Shown here: one piece after another, positions 46,309 to 54,265 of the stretch
Position numbering within the stretch: the stretch's first letter is position 1
Layout: each line of letters opens with the position of its first letter
Assembly: GCF_900100265.1 (NCBI RefSeq)
Contig: NZ_LT629696.1
Location: forward strand, 744,001 to 808,000
Reading direction: 5' to 3'
Length of the DNA: 64,000 nucleotides
DNA from: Leifsonia sp. 466MF
GTDB lineage: Bacteria > Actinomycetota > Actinomycetes > Actinomycetales > Microbacteriaceae
The notes under the pieces: model-generated
Database searches by the model: none
The model's input: only the letters and a program-made list of their open reading frames with translations
Told to the model about the DNA's origin: nothing
Translations under genes and position numbers: made by a program

Positions 46309-47040
46309 GTGCCTGCTTCGAGGTGCGCATTCTCGACGTTGATCGGCGTGCGTGGCACAGATGAACCCGCTGGCTCGGGAAGCGCCAATGGTGGCCGTAC
46401 CTACGCATCAGGAGGCCTCGGCGACGCAGTCGACTCCATCGCGAACTATGCCCGATCAGACAAGAACCTTCCCATCTACGTCGAGGCTCTGAACTACCCG
46501 GCGACGGCCTACCAGGCTCCATTCACCACCTACATCAACAGCGTCAATGTCGGTGTGGCGCGCCTTGCCGCCGAGGTGGAGAACCTCGCGTCTACCTGCC
46601 CGAGCACGAATAATCTCCTGGTCGGCTACTCACAGGGGGCGCACGTCATCAGCAACATGTTGTCCGGATCCAATCCGCCGGCCTTCACCACTGTGTCCTT
46701 GTCGCCCGGCGCCAGGGCCCACATCAAAGCGGTCGTCTTGCTCGCGAGCCCGTCGTTTCGGCCGGGTCAGAGTTGGAACGCACCCAACCAGGCGCGGACC
46801 ACTGCCGGACTCTTTCCCGCTGATGCTGGCAAGCTCAGCGCGTGGACGGCCCTCGCCGGGAACTCGAATAACACGGCCCGGACGCAACAGCCGATTGCGC
46901 GCGAATGGTGTTTTGAAGGCGACGCATTCTGTCAATCCGCGTTTCCCAATGGCATGACGATTCACCGCAATTACTGGAAGTCGAGCGCGATGGCGGAAGC
47001 GTGGGGATTCATCTACCAGAAGATCACGTCGAATGAATAG
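46309..47040 (+). CDS. Cutinase-family serine esterase (N-terminus disrupted)
   Basis: 243-aa ORF with a cutinase alpha/beta-hydrolase core. It has the conserved RGTDEP entry motif, catalytic Ser in VGYSQGAHVI, catalytic Asp in WCFEGDAFC and catalytic His in GMTIHRNYW; cysteines are placed for the usual disulphides. Relatives are secreted esterases acting on polyester or lipid esters. The secretion signal is encoded just upstream in the same frame but is cut off by TGA at 46306. The intervening bases read CFEVRILD in another frame, so the annotated GTG start at 46309 is probably not the natural N-terminus. Base composition is less GC-rich than neighbours. Either a recently damaged gene or a sequencing-level indel pair. 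Confidence 0.72.
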   Translation: MPASRCAFSTLIGVRGTDEPAGSGSANGGRTYASGGLGDAVDSIANYARSDKNLPIYVEALNYPATAYQAPFTTYINSVNVGVARLAAEVENLASTCPSTNNLLVGYSQGAHVISNMLSGSNPPAFTTVSLSPGARAHIKAVVLLASPSFRPGQSWNAPNQARTTAGLFPADAGKLSAWTALAGNSNNTARTQQPIAREWCFEGDAFCQSAFPNGMTIHRNYWKSSAMAEAWGFIYQKITSNE

Positions 47041-47389
47041 GAGCGGTCAGGTGCAGAAGACAACGCGCCCGAGCAGCGCGGGTGCCGCGATGGCGATCGT
47101 TCTGAGCGTCCTCGCTGTCTTCATAGGAGGCGTACTCACCGCTGCCATCGCAGTACTCGATATGGGCGTCGCAGCCTGCGGACCAGCAACCGATTGCGAC
47201 TATGGTGCGCTGTGGGTGGTCGGTCTCATCACGCCGAGCACCACGGTTGCCGGGGTGCTCGTCATCCTCGTGATGATCTACCGCCTCGGCCGGTCCAGGC
47301 GCGTGTGGTGGATCCCCCTCCCCGTGATCGGTGGGATCGTCGTCGCCTTTCTCGTCTCGGCCGCGATCACCGCGGAACTCCTTCCGTAG
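47033..47389 (+). CDS. Small membrane protein of the cutinase islet
   Basis: 118-aa protein with a basic N-terminus (MNRSGQVQKTTRPSS) and three hydrophobic helices (AMAIVLSVLAVFIGGVLTAAIAVL, WVVGLITPSTTVAGVLVILVMIY and WWIPLPVIGGIVVAFLVSAAI). A short loop with two Cys (VAACGPATDCDYG) faces outward. I do not recognise the family. ATG 47033 overlaps the end of the cutinase gene by 8 bp, so the two are coupled. It ends 3 bp before the right copy of the flanking direct repeat. Confidence 0.65.
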   Translation: MNRSGQVQKTTRPSSAGAAMAIVLSVLAVFIGGVLTAAIAVLDMGVAACGPATDCDYGALWVVGLITPSTTVAGVLVILVMIYRLGRSRRVWWIPLPVIGGIVVAFLVSAAITAELLP

Positions 47390-47392
47390 GTC

Positions 47393-47422
47393 GCTCACCA
47401 TCCCGGTGCAGGGAACCTGACC
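47393..47422 (+). repeat. Right copy of the 30-bp direct repeat flanking the cutinase islet
   Basis: Matches the 3' end of the histidine kinase gene (46025-46054) at 28 of 30 bases. It still encodes an LTIPVQGT-stop reading, as if it were the original end of the kinase gene. Confidence 0.9.
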
Positions 47423-47516
47423 AGAATTCATCCGCCGTTCACGAAGGCGGGCGGGGATCGGCGTACTCAGGGGGTGGGCGCAGCGAGCGTCCGTCCCCTT
47501 TCCGGAAGGACCGCCG

Positions 47517-48692
47517 ATGGACATCCTCGTCACGGTCGTCGCCGTGATCGTCGTCGCCCTCGTCTTCGACTTCACGAACGGCTTCCACGACACCGCCAAC
47601 GCGATGGCGACCTCCGTCGCCACCGGCGCACTCAAGCCCCGGACGGCCGTGCTCATCTCGGCCGTCCTCAACCTGGTCGGCGCGTTCCTGTCGACCGCAG
47701 TCGCCCAGACGATCTCCGGCGGCGTCATCAAGGAGGGGTCGTCGGGTGTCGACATCACCCCGACGATGATCTTCGCCGGGCTGGTCGGCGCGGTGCTGTG
47801 GAACCTGGTCACCTGGTACTTCGGTCTGCCGTCGAGCTCGACCCATGCGCTGTTCGGCGGCCTGATCGGCGCCGCGGTGATCGGGGCGGGCTTCGGAGCC
47901 GTCGACTGGGGCGTGCTGCTGAGCAAGGTCATCGTCCCCGCCCTGCTGTCGCCCCTGGTCGCGGGAGGCGTCGCCCTGGTGGCCACCTTCGCGGCCTACC
48001 GCATCACCCGTAACGCACGTGTCCACGGCGCGGAGGCCGGGTTCCGGCACGGCCAGACGGTGTCTGCCTCGCTGGTCTCGCTCGCGCACGGCACGAACGA
48101 CGCCCAGAAGACCATGGGCGTCATCACCCTGACGCTGATCGCCGCCGGCTACCTGAGCTCCGGGAGTGCGCCGCCGTTCTGGGTGATCGTCTCGTGCGGC
48201 CTGGCGATCGCGCTCGGAACCTACCTCGGCGGCTGGCGCATCATGCGCACGGTCGGCAAGCGGATCACCGACGTCAAAGCGCCGCAGGGCTTCGCGGCCG
48301 AGACGTCGTCCGCGGCCACCATCCTGGTCTCGTCGCACCTCGGCTTCGCCCTCTCCACCACGCAGGTCACCTCGGGCGCCGTGGTCGGCAGCGGCCTGGG
48401 CAAGAAGCTCGCCTCGGTGCGCTGGGGCGTCGTCGGACGGATCGCGACGGCCTGGGTGGTGACGCTGCCCGCCGCGGCACTCGTCGGAGGGCTGGCGGCC
48501 TGGATCGCCTCCGCCAGCCTGGTCGGGCTCATCGGCGTCGCCGTGGTCGGGCTCCTCGCCGGTCTCGGACTGTGGGCGTTGTCGCGCCGCAACCCGGTCA
48601 CCCGGCACAACGTCAACGAGGGCGACGAGGCCGAGGACGACGCGTCCGGCTCGCGTACGACGGCGCCGGTCGGCGCCGGACAGGAGGGATGA
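47517..48692 (+). CDS. pit: PiT-family inorganic phosphate transporter
   Basis: 391-aa low-affinity phosphate (metal-phosphate):cation symporter with ~10 hydrophobic helices and the duplicated PiT signatures: FDFTNGFHDTANAMATSVATGAL in the first half and SLAHGTNDAQKTMGVITLTLI in the second. GLPSSSTHALFGGLIGA is the additional conserved loop. The C-terminal ~35 residues are a charged hydrophilic tail. Start ATG 47517 with GGAAGGACCG upstream. A small membrane protein gene follows directly and probably works with it. Confidence 0.95.
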   Translation: MDILVTVVAVIVVALVFDFTNGFHDTANAMATSVATGALKPRTAVLISAVLNLVGAFLSTAVAQTISGGVIKEGSSGVDITPTMIFAGLVGAVLWNLVTWYFGLPSSSTHALFGGLIGAAVIGAGFGAVDWGVLLSKVIVPALLSPLVAGGVALVATFAAYRITRNARVHGAEAGFRHGQTVSASLVSLAHGTNDAQKTMGVITLTLIAAGYLSSGSAPPFWVIVSCGLAIALGTYLGGWRIMRTVGKRITDVKAPQGFAAETSSAATILVSSHLGFALSTTQVTSGAVVGSGLGKKLASVRWGVVGRIATAWVVTLPAAALVGGLAAWIASASLVGLIGVAVVGLLAGLGLWALSRRNPVTRHNVNEGDEAEDDASGSRTTAPVGAGQEG

Positions 48693-48694
48693 GG

Positions 48695-48994
48695 ATGCGA
48701 CAGCTCATCGTGCACACGGCGGCACCCGATGGATCGTTCCTCGGCGTGGACTGGGGGTCGTTCGTCGTGGTGCTGCTGGTCGCCTTCGCGGCGACGACGG
48801 TCGTCGTCATCAGCTACGCGGCGGCCCTGCGTCTGTTGGCCGTCGGGGCTCCGCTCGACGCCGACGGGGCAGCGGCGAGCGTCCGGACCGGGCGACGTCC
48901 GCTCGCCGCGACGGTCGGAGCGGTCGTGTGCTTCGCCATCGGCGTCGCCGCTGTGGTCTACGGGATCTGGCTGATCGTCCCGCAGTTCCACTGA
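48695..48994 (+). CDS. Small membrane protein co-encoded with PiT
   Basis: Predicted 99-aa protein with two hydrophobic helices (FVVVLLVAFAATTVVVISYAAALRLLAV and LAATVGAVVCFAIGVAAVVYGIWLIV) separated by a polar loop. Start ATG 48695 is chosen because AGGAGGG (48682-48688) lies 6 nt upstream; ATG 48689, which overlaps the pit stop, is an alternative giving 101 aa. Similar small proteins follow pit genes in other actinobacteria; the role is unknown. Its stop lies 20 bp from the convergent lipoprotein gene. Confidence 0.78.
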   Translation: MRQLIVHTAAPDGSFLGVDWGSFVVVLLVAFAATTVVVISYAAALRLLAVGAPLDADGAAASVRTGRRPLAATVGAVVCFAIGVAAVVYGIWLIVPQFH

Positions 48995-49013
48995 CGACGC
49001 AGTGGGCCCGGCG

Positions 49014-49439
49014 CTACTTCTTGGTCGGTGACTTGACCGCCCACACCTGCTGACCGATCCCGAAGGCGGCCCATCCGTTCGGGCACTTGGACGATTCGGG
49101 CGGGATGCCCTGTACGGGCCACCAGCTGTCCTCGATAGGGGGCTTCGGCGTCGCGACGGAGCCGGAGCACACGTTCGGCGCGAGGAGGGTCTTCGACGTG
49201 TATGTCATGATTGCCGACCCGTTCTGGGTGTCGTAGTCGACGCGGATGACCGTGGCGTCGTCCGGCACGAAGGTCGGCGAACCGATGAGGGCCGTGTTCG
49301 AAGCCTTCATCTCCTTCGCCGTATCCCAGATCGCCGAGTCGACGTGAGGCTCGAACGCCGTCAGCACCGAGCATCCGGACAGAGCCAGGGCGAGTGCGGA
49401 CGTCGTCGCGATGACTCCGGCGGTTCGGATGCGGGGCAC
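49014..49439 (-). CDS. Putative lipoprotein
   Basis: 141-aa exported protein. The signal peptide (VPRIRTAGVIATTSALALALSGC) ends in a lipobox LSGC, so the mature protein would be lipid-anchored at the membrane surface. The mature part has two further Cys (APNVCSGS, SSKCPNG) and no recognised domain; a C-terminal WAAFGIGQQVWAVKSPTKK follows. GTG 49439 is preferred because GGAG lies 5 nt upstream; an upstream GTG at 49484 overlaps a -10-like TAGTGT (49481-49486). Function unknown. Confidence 0.72.
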   Translation of the reverse strand: MPRIRTAGVIATTSALALALSGCSVLTAFEPHVDSAIWDTAKEMKASNTALIGSPTFVPDDATVIRVDYDTQNGSAIMTYTSKTLLAPNVCSGSVATPKPPIEDSWWPVQGIPPESSKCPNGWAAFGIGQQVWAVKSPTKK

Positions 49440-49500
49440 GGCAGCTCCAGGGGAAAGGGACAAGGATCTCCTACGAGTGAACACTACGGAACTGAGTGGT

Positions 49501-49869
49501 TCATCGGTCGGAGGGATGATTCCGCGCGTCGTCGAGGCGGGCCGCCCGTAAATCTACCCGGTACGGCGTCTTTCCGCCGCCCAGCAGGGGAGTGCCCTCC
49601 GCGCGGTAGTGCTGCAACGCGATGTGCTCGTGGCCCACGGCAGGGTGCCCGCTGGCCCGCACGACCCGCCACCACGGCACGTCCGAGCCGTAGTACGCCA
49701 TGACCTGGCCGACCATCCGGGCCGCACGCGACCCCAGTGTCGCCGCCACATCCCCGTAGGTCATCACGAGCCCGGGTGGGATCGCATCCACGACCTCGAG
49801 CACCCGCTCGACGAAGGATGCGCTCGCCGCGTCCTCCTGGTCGGGTTCCCGGTCAGAGATCGAGGGCAC
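49501..49869 (-). CDS. Alkyltransferase-like (ATL) DNA-binding protein of the MGMT family
   Basis: 122-aa protein equal to the DNA-binding domain of O6-alkylguanine-DNA alkyltransferase. It has the helix-turn-helix with arginine-finger region (GLVMTYGDVAATLGSRAARMVGQVMAYYGSDVPWWRVVRASG). The PCHR alkyl-acceptor motif is replaced by PWWRV, so it cannot accept alkyl groups. ATL proteins bind O6-alkylguanine and hand it to nucleotide excision repair. Its 5' end overlaps the upstream GNAT gene by 17 bp, suggesting co-expression. Confidence 0.88.
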   Translation of the reverse strand: MPSISDREPDQEDAASASFVERVLEVVDAIPPGLVMTYGDVAATLGSRAARMVGQVMAYYGSDVPWWRVVRASGHPAVGHEHIALQHYRAEGTPLLGGGKTPYRVDLRAARLDDARNHPSDR

Positions 49870-50305
49870 CGATCGTCTCGCCGTACTGGGTCTCGCCGAC
49901 CGGCTGGAAGCCGCTGCGCAGGAAGAACTGCTCCGGTCCGAGCTCGCCCGACTCCCAGATCACGTAGAGACGCTGGTGTCCGCGTGCGCGCGCCTCGTCG
50001 GCGAGGGCCCGCACGGCGAACGTCCCGATGCCGCGTCCCTGGTCGTCGGCGTCGACGTTGATGCGCCAGAGGATCGCCTTGAACTCCTCGTGCTCGGCGT
50101 TCGGGTCGAAGTTGCCCATGATGAAGCCGACCACCTCGTCGCCGTCGAGCACGACGCGCTGCCACGAGGTGTTCGGGTCGGCGACCGCGGCCGCGGCCGA
50201 GTAGGAGACCGGAGCGATGAACTGCTCCTGGCCCGGCTTCAGCGTGAGCGCGTTCGCCGCCACAACGGTCCGCGCGCTCAACTCTTCCAGTCTCAACTCA
50301 GCCAT
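49853..50305 (-). CDS. GNAT-family N-acetyltransferase
   Basis: 150-aa acetyl-CoA-dependent acetyltransferase. The acetyl-CoA P-loop is INVDADDQGRGIGTFAVRALADEARARG (Q-x-x-G-x-G/A). The preceding strand VVGFIMGNFDPNAEHEEFKAILWRI and the C-terminal FFLRSGFQPVGETQYGE resemble spermidine/diamine acetyltransferases (BltD-like). The substrate is not determinable. Start ATG 50305 (MAELRLEEL); an extension to 50389 lies in the promoter region shared with icd. It overlaps the ATL gene. Confidence 0.85.
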   Translation of the reverse strand: MAELRLEELSARTVVAANALTLKPGQEQFIAPVSYSAAAAVADPNTSWQRVVLDGDEVVGFIMGNFDPNAEHEEFKAILWRINVDADDQGRGIGTFAVRALADEARARGHQRLYVIWESGELGPEQFFLRSGFQPVGETQYGETIGALDL

Positions 50306-50375
50306 GACGAAAGGGTAACGTGCGCGGGTGACCGGGGCATAGTCGCGCGGCACCCGACGATCCGCCGAGAGAAAA

Positions 50376-50393
50376 TGTCTCGATGTCAAGATA
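50376..50393. promoter_or_regulatory. Palindromic operator candidate at the icd promoter
   Basis: TGTCTCGATGTCAAGATA, read on the minus strand TATCTTGACATCGAGACA, is an 18-bp imperfect palindrome 15 nt before a -10-like TAAGCT (50409-50414). It resembles the palindrome at the sucC promoter (24666-24683). Confidence 0.5.
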
Positions 50394-50451
50394 GTTGTCG
50401 CGCTCGGGTAAGCTGTCGTCGGCGTAAAACGGCAGACACCCCAGGAGAACC

Positions 50452-51666
50452 ATGGACAAGATCAAGGTTGACGGAACGGTCGTCGAACTCGACGGCGACG
50501 AGATGACACGCATCATCTGGAAGGCCATCAAAGACTCTCTCATCCACCCGTACCTCGATGTGAACCTCGAGTACTACGACCTCGGCATCCAGAAGCGCGA
50601 CGAGACCGACGACCAGATCACGATCGACGCGGCCCACGCCATCCAGAAGCACGGCGTCGGCGTGAAGTGCGCGACCATCACGCCCGACGAGGCGCGCGTC
50701 GAGGAGTTCGGCCTGAAGAAGATGTGGAAGAGCCCGAACGGCACGATCCGCAACATCCTCGGCGGCGTGGTCTTCCGTGAGCCGATCATCATCTCCAACA
50801 TCCCGCGACTGGTCCCCGGCTGGAACAAGCCGATCGTCATCGGCCGTCACGCCTTCGGCGACCAGTACCGCGCCACCGACTTCACGTTCGACGGCCCGGG
50901 CACCCTCACGATGAGCTTCCAGCCGGCCGACGGCGGCGAGGCCCAGTCCTTCGAGATCTACCAGGCGCCCGGCGCCGGTGTCGCGATGGGCATGTACAAC
51001 CAGGACGCGTCCATCCGCGACTTCGCGCGCGCGTCGTTCAACTACGGCCTCGACCGTCAGTACCCGGTGTACCTGTCGACCAAGAACACGATCCTGAAGG
51101 CCTACGACGGCCGCTTCAAGGACCTGTTCCAGGAGGTCTTCGACACCGAGTACAAGGAGAAGTTCGACGCGGCCGGCCTCACCTACGAGCACCGCCTCAT
51201 CGACGACATGGTCGCCTCCAGCCTCAAGTGGGAGGGCGGTTACGTCTGGGCCTGCAAGAACTACGACGGCGACGTGCAGTCCGACACCGTCGCGCAGGGC
51301 TTCGGGTCGCTCGGCCTGATGACCTCGGTGCTGACCACGCCGGACGGCTCGGTCGTCGAGGCGGAGGCCGCGCACGGCACGGTGACCCGCCACTACCGCC
51401 AGTACCAGCAGGGCAAGCCGACCTCGACGAACCCGATCGCCTCGATCTTCGCCTGGACGCGCGGCCTCGCGCACCGCGGCAAGCTCGACGGCAACCAGGA
51501 CCTCATCGACTTCACGCACACCCTCGAGGACGTCGTCGTGAAGACGGTCGAGGAGGGCAAGATGACGAAGGACCTCGCGCTCCTCGTCGGCCCGGAGCAG
51601 AAGTTCCTCACGACGGAGGAGTTCCTGGACGCCATCAGCGAGAACCTGAAGGCGCGCCTGGGCTGA
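50452..51666 (+). CDS. icd: NADP-dependent isocitrate dehydrogenase (eukaryote-type, homodimeric)
   Basis: 404-aa TCA-cycle enzyme oxidatively decarboxylating isocitrate to 2-oxoglutarate. The N-terminus [25 protein letters not shown] and the substrate loop [20 protein letters not shown] mark the eukaryote-like subfamily II, distinct from E. coli Icd. [27 protein letters not shown] carries the metal and catalytic residues, and [12 protein letters not shown] the NADP-site motif. Start ATG 50452 with CCAGGAGAA upstream. Probably repressible through the palindrome upstream. A long inverted repeat follows. Confidence 0.96.
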   Translation: MDKIKVDGTVVELDGDEMTRIIWKAIKDSLIHPYLDVNLEYYDLGIQKRDETDDQITIDAAHAIQKHGVGVKCATITPDEARVEEFGLKKMWKSPNGTIRNILGGVVFREPIIISNIPRLVPGWNKPIVIGRHAFGDQYRATDFTFDGPGTLTMSFQPADGGEAQSFEIYQAPGAGVAMGMYNQDASIRDFARASFNYGLDRQYPVYLSTKNTILKAYDGRFKDLFQEVFDTEYKEKFDAAGLTYEHRLIDDMVASSLKWEGGYVWACKNYDGDVQSDTVAQGFGSLGLMTSVLTTPDGSVVEAEAAHGTVTRHYRQYQQGKPTSTNPIASIFAWTRGLAHRGKLDGNQDLIDFTHTLEDVVVKTVEEGKMTKDLALLVGPEQKFLTTEEFLDAISENLKARLG

Positions 51667-51680
51667 TCCCCCTCTGACGC

Positions 51681-51733
51681 ATTCGTGCCGAATGTGCGCT
51701 ATCGCGACGCGAGAACGCACATTCGGCACGAAT
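51681..51733. terminator. 18-bp perfect inverted repeat between icd and the SDR gene
   Basis: ATTCGTGCCGAATGTGCG and its exact complement are separated by 17 nt, which themselves contain TCGC/GCGA. Placed between convergent stops, so it may terminate both genes. Its AT-richer composition differs from the other terminators in the window. Confidence 0.65.
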
Positions 51734-51751
51734 CGTTAAGGGGGTCACGGG

Positions 51752-52543
51752 TCAGCGGGCGGTCCAGCCGCCGTCGACGGCGAGGGTCTGGCCGGTGATC
51801 AGGGAGGCGGACGGGGACGCCAGGAACGCCACGGCTCCGGAGACCTCGCGCGGCTCGCCGATGCGGTGGAGCGCGGCGATGCGCTCGACGGTGTCGGCCC
51901 GGAAGGCGTCGTCCGAGAGCGCGGCGGACGTGCCGTCGGTCTCGATGAAGGTCGGCGCGACCGCGTTGACGCGGATGCCGTACTGTCCCCACTCGACGGC
52001 CAGGCAGCGCGTCAGGTGGACGACGGCGGCCTTCGCTGCGCAATAGGACGCCTCGCCGGGCAGCGCCACGAGCCCGGCCTGCGACGCGACGTTCACGATC
52101 GCGCCGCCTCCGTTCTCCCGCATGCTCTTCGCGACGTGCTGCGACAGGAAGAACGTGGAGCGCGTGTTGAGCTGCCAGACGTGGTCGAAGTCGTCCTCGG
52201 TGACCTCGAAGGCGGGGGAGTCGATCCCGCCACCGGCGTTGTTGACGAGGATGCCGATCGGACCGCCCTCCTCCGTCACCACGTCGATGGCCGCGCGGCA
52301 GGCGTCCAGATCGAGCACATCCATCCGGATCGCCACCGCGTCGACGCCGAACACGCGCAGCTCGTCGACCAGCCCGGCCGAGCCGCCGGGGTCGCGGACG
52401 CCGAGCACGACGTCGGCGCCCTGGCCGGCCAGTTCGAGCGCGATCTCACGGCCGAGGCCGCGGCTGGCGGCGGTGACGAGGGCGCGTGAACCGGTGAGCG
52501 CGAACGGGGCGCGGGTGGATGCGGCGGGGGCTTCTGTGACCAT
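51752..52543 (-). CDS. SDR-family oxidoreductase
   Basis: 263-aa classical short-chain dehydrogenase. Cofactor motif ALVTAASRGLGREIA lies near residue 25, followed by NNAGGG, the catalytic Ser in IVNVASQAG, and YxxxK in YCAAKAAV. The C-terminus reads SASLITGQTLAVDGGWTAR. One detail is that the usual TGxxxGIG reads TAASRGLG. The substrate is unknown; such enzymes often act as 3-oxoacyl or sugar dehydrogenases. Start GTG or ATG at 52543. Divergent from the carbonic anhydrase. Confidence 0.92.
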   Translation of the reverse strand: MVTEAPAASTRAPFALTGSRALVTAASRGLGREIALELAGQGADVVLGVRDPGGSAGLVDELRVFGVDAVAIRMDVLDLDACRAAIDVVTEEGGPIGILVNNAGGGIDSPAFEVTEDDFDHVWQLNTRSTFFLSQHVAKSMRENGGGAIVNVASQAGLVALPGEASYCAAKAAVVHLTRCLAVEWGQYGIRVNAVAPTFIETDGTSAALSDDAFRADTVERIAALHRIGEPREVSGAVAFLASPSASLITGQTLAVDGGWTAR

Positions 52544-52718
52544 GGGGGGAGCCTAGCCCGGGCCGCGGCGCGAACCCCTCACCCGCCGCGGGCCTGCGTC
52601 TGAGGTTGGCGGGAAACCCCCGCGCGGCACGGCGACCGGCGGTCGTATCGTGGCCACCGCACGCCCCGGCGAGCCGTCGCATCCGGACGTGACCCTCACG
52701 ACAGAAGGAGCTGCGACC

Positions 52719-53246
52719 ATGAGCATCACCGACGACGCGCTGCGCGCCAACGCCACTCTCGCCGGCGACTACGACCCGGCGGGCGCGGGACCACCGGCGC
52801 CGAAGATCGCCATCGTCACCTGCGCCGACCCCCGCCTGAGCGGGGTGGTGCGGCTGATGGGGCTCGCGGACGCCGACGTCGACCTCATCCGCAATGTCGG
52901 GACGGTGATCGACGACGACGCGATGCGTTCGCTCATCGTCTCGACGCGGATGCTGGGAACGCGCGAGATCCTCGTCATCAATCACGACGACTGCGGCCTC
53001 TCGCGCTTCTCGGGCGACGAACTCGTCGAGCGCCTGAGGGCCGAGACCGGGAGCTATCCGATCGCGCCAGCGCAGTTCTTCACGTTCACGGACGCCGAGC
53101 GGAACACGCGGGAGCAGGTGCTCAAGGTCCGCTCGCACCCTTGGATCTCGCCGGACGTCCCGGTGCGCGGCTTCGTCTTCGGCGTCCGCACGGGTCGGTT
53201 GACCGAGGTGCTCGTCGAGGACCCCGTCGTTCCCGCGGCGGGCTGA
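52719..53246 (+). CDS. Beta-class carbonic anhydrase-like protein
   Basis: 175-aa protein hydrating CO2 to bicarbonate if active. Zinc-ligand motifs: CADPRL (Cys and the Asp-Arg dyad) and VINHDDCG (His and Cys). Size and spacing resemble the mycobacterial Rv1284-type beta-carbonic anhydrases. Start ATG 52719 behind AAGGAGC; an in-frame start at 52650 has no ribosome site. The esterase gene follows 17 bp after the stop, so the two may be co-transcribed. Confidence 0.87.
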   Translation: MSITDDALRANATLAGDYDPAGAGPPAPKIAIVTCADPRLSGVVRLMGLADADVDLIRNVGTVIDDDAMRSLIVSTRMLGTREILVINHDDCGLSRFSGDELVERLRAETGSYPIAPAQFFTFTDAERNTREQVLKVRSHPWISPDVPVRGFVFGVRTGRLTEVLVEDPVVPAAG

Positions 53247-53263
53247 CGGGGTCGGGAGCCGAC

Positions 53264-54187
53264 GTGCCGAGCACGGAGATGGAGGCCGCCCTGGCGGTCA
53301 TGCGCGCCCGGCAGCGCGCCGCCGCAGCCGCTGTCGAGGCGGGCCAGGCGCAACCGACCCCGGACGAGGCGCGCGCCTCCTTCGTGCCGGGCGACACCCT
53401 CCACCCTCTTCCCGCTGACGTGCGGGTCACCGACGTGGATGCAGGCGGAGTGGCGGCGCACTGGCTGGATGTCCCCGGCGAGAACCGGACGAGCGTCCTC
53501 GTGTTCCTCCACGGCGGGGGATTCCAGCTCGGATCCCTCGCGAGCGACGGGGAGCTCGCCGCTCGACTCGGCCGGGCGGCGGGGATGCGCGTCCTCTTCG
53601 TCGACTACCGGCTGGCGCCGGAGCACCCGTTCCCTGCCGCGCTCGACGATGCTCGCACCGCGTGGGAGTGGCTCTGCGTCGCTCACGGCTCGCCGCCGAT
53701 GTCTGTCGCATTCGCCGGGGACTCCGCGGGCGGGGGACTCGCGCTCTCGACCTTGGTCGCGGCGCGCGACGCCGGCGAGCCGCTGCCCGCCGCCGTCGTG
53801 CTGATGTCGCCGACGGTCGATCTGACCGGCTCCGGACCGTCGATGCGGGACCGTGTCGCCGAGGACCCGGTCTCGACGCCGCAGCTTCTCGCCCGGCTGG
53901 CAGTTGACTATCTCGACGGTGTGGACCCCCGCACGCCCGCAGCCTCGCCCCTGTTCGCATCGCTGGCGGGGCTCCCTCCGCTCCACATCGAGGTGGGGAC
54001 CGCCGATCTGCTGCTGAGCGACGCGGAGCGGCTCGCCGCAGCGGCGACCGCCGCGGGGGTCGAGGTGCAGTTGGTGGTGGGGCAGGGACTCCCGCACGTG
54101 TTCCCGCTCCTGCTCGGGACGCCCGAGGCTCAGGATGCGACGGAGCGCATCGCCCGATTCCTCCGCGAGCGGGTGGAAGGGCTCTGA
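53264..54187 (+). CDS. Alpha/beta hydrolase of the hormone-sensitive-lipase (HSL) family
   Basis: 307-aa esterase. The oxyanion-hole motif is FLHGGGF, the nucleophile Ser lies in FAGDSAGGG, the catalytic Asp in VGTADLLLSD and the His in GLPHVFPLL. These define the HSL (bacterial family IV) group, which hydrolyses short-chain esters. The first ~70 residues form the cap region. The start is GTG 53264 with GGGAGCC upstream; ATG 53279 is an alternative. No signal peptide, so cytosolic. Confidence 0.9.
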   Translation: MPSTEMEAALAVMRARQRAAAAAVEAGQAQPTPDEARASFVPGDTLHPLPADVRVTDVDAGGVAAHWLDVPGENRTSVLVFLHGGGFQLGSLASDGELAARLGRAAGMRVLFVDYRLAPEHPFPAALDDARTAWEWLCVAHGSPPMSVAFAGDSAGGGLALSTLVAARDAGEPLPAAVVLMSPTVDLTGSGPSMRDRVAEDPVSTPQLLARLAVDYLDGVDPRTPAASPLFASLAGLPPLHIEVGTADLLLSDAERLAAAATAAGVEVQLVVGQGLPHVFPLLLGTPEAQDATERIARFLRERVEGL

Positions 54188-54239
54188 GCGTCCGGCCGCA
54201 TCGCCGGTGTAACAACTTCGTTTCGTCTCTTGCAATTCA

Positions 54240-54264
54240 TTTGTTCGTAAGCTTTACTAACAAA
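54240..54264. promoter_or_regulatory. ROK-type operator overlapping the repressor's own start
   Basis: TTTGTTCGTAA - 3 nt - TTACTAACAAA forms a palindrome with 10 of 11 half-site bases matching, of the form seen for actinobacterial ROK repressors (TTnGTTnGTAA...TTACTAAC). It ends 1 nt before the ATG of the ROK gene, so binding would block its own expression and possibly the nag operon downstream. Confidence 0.7.
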
Positions 54265-54265
54265 C

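Noticed and set aside
39763..47422. The two accessory islets as insertion sequences or an integrative element
   Set aside because: No transposase, integrase, relaxase or terminal inverted repeats were found; only short duplications flank them, so they are reported as islets of unknown mechanism.
51681..51733. Inverted repeat after icd as a third copy of the nag-region hairpin family
   Set aside because: Its arms (ATTCGTGCCGAATGTGCG) do not align with the GTCGAGT...GTGCAAAGTT arms of the other two elements.
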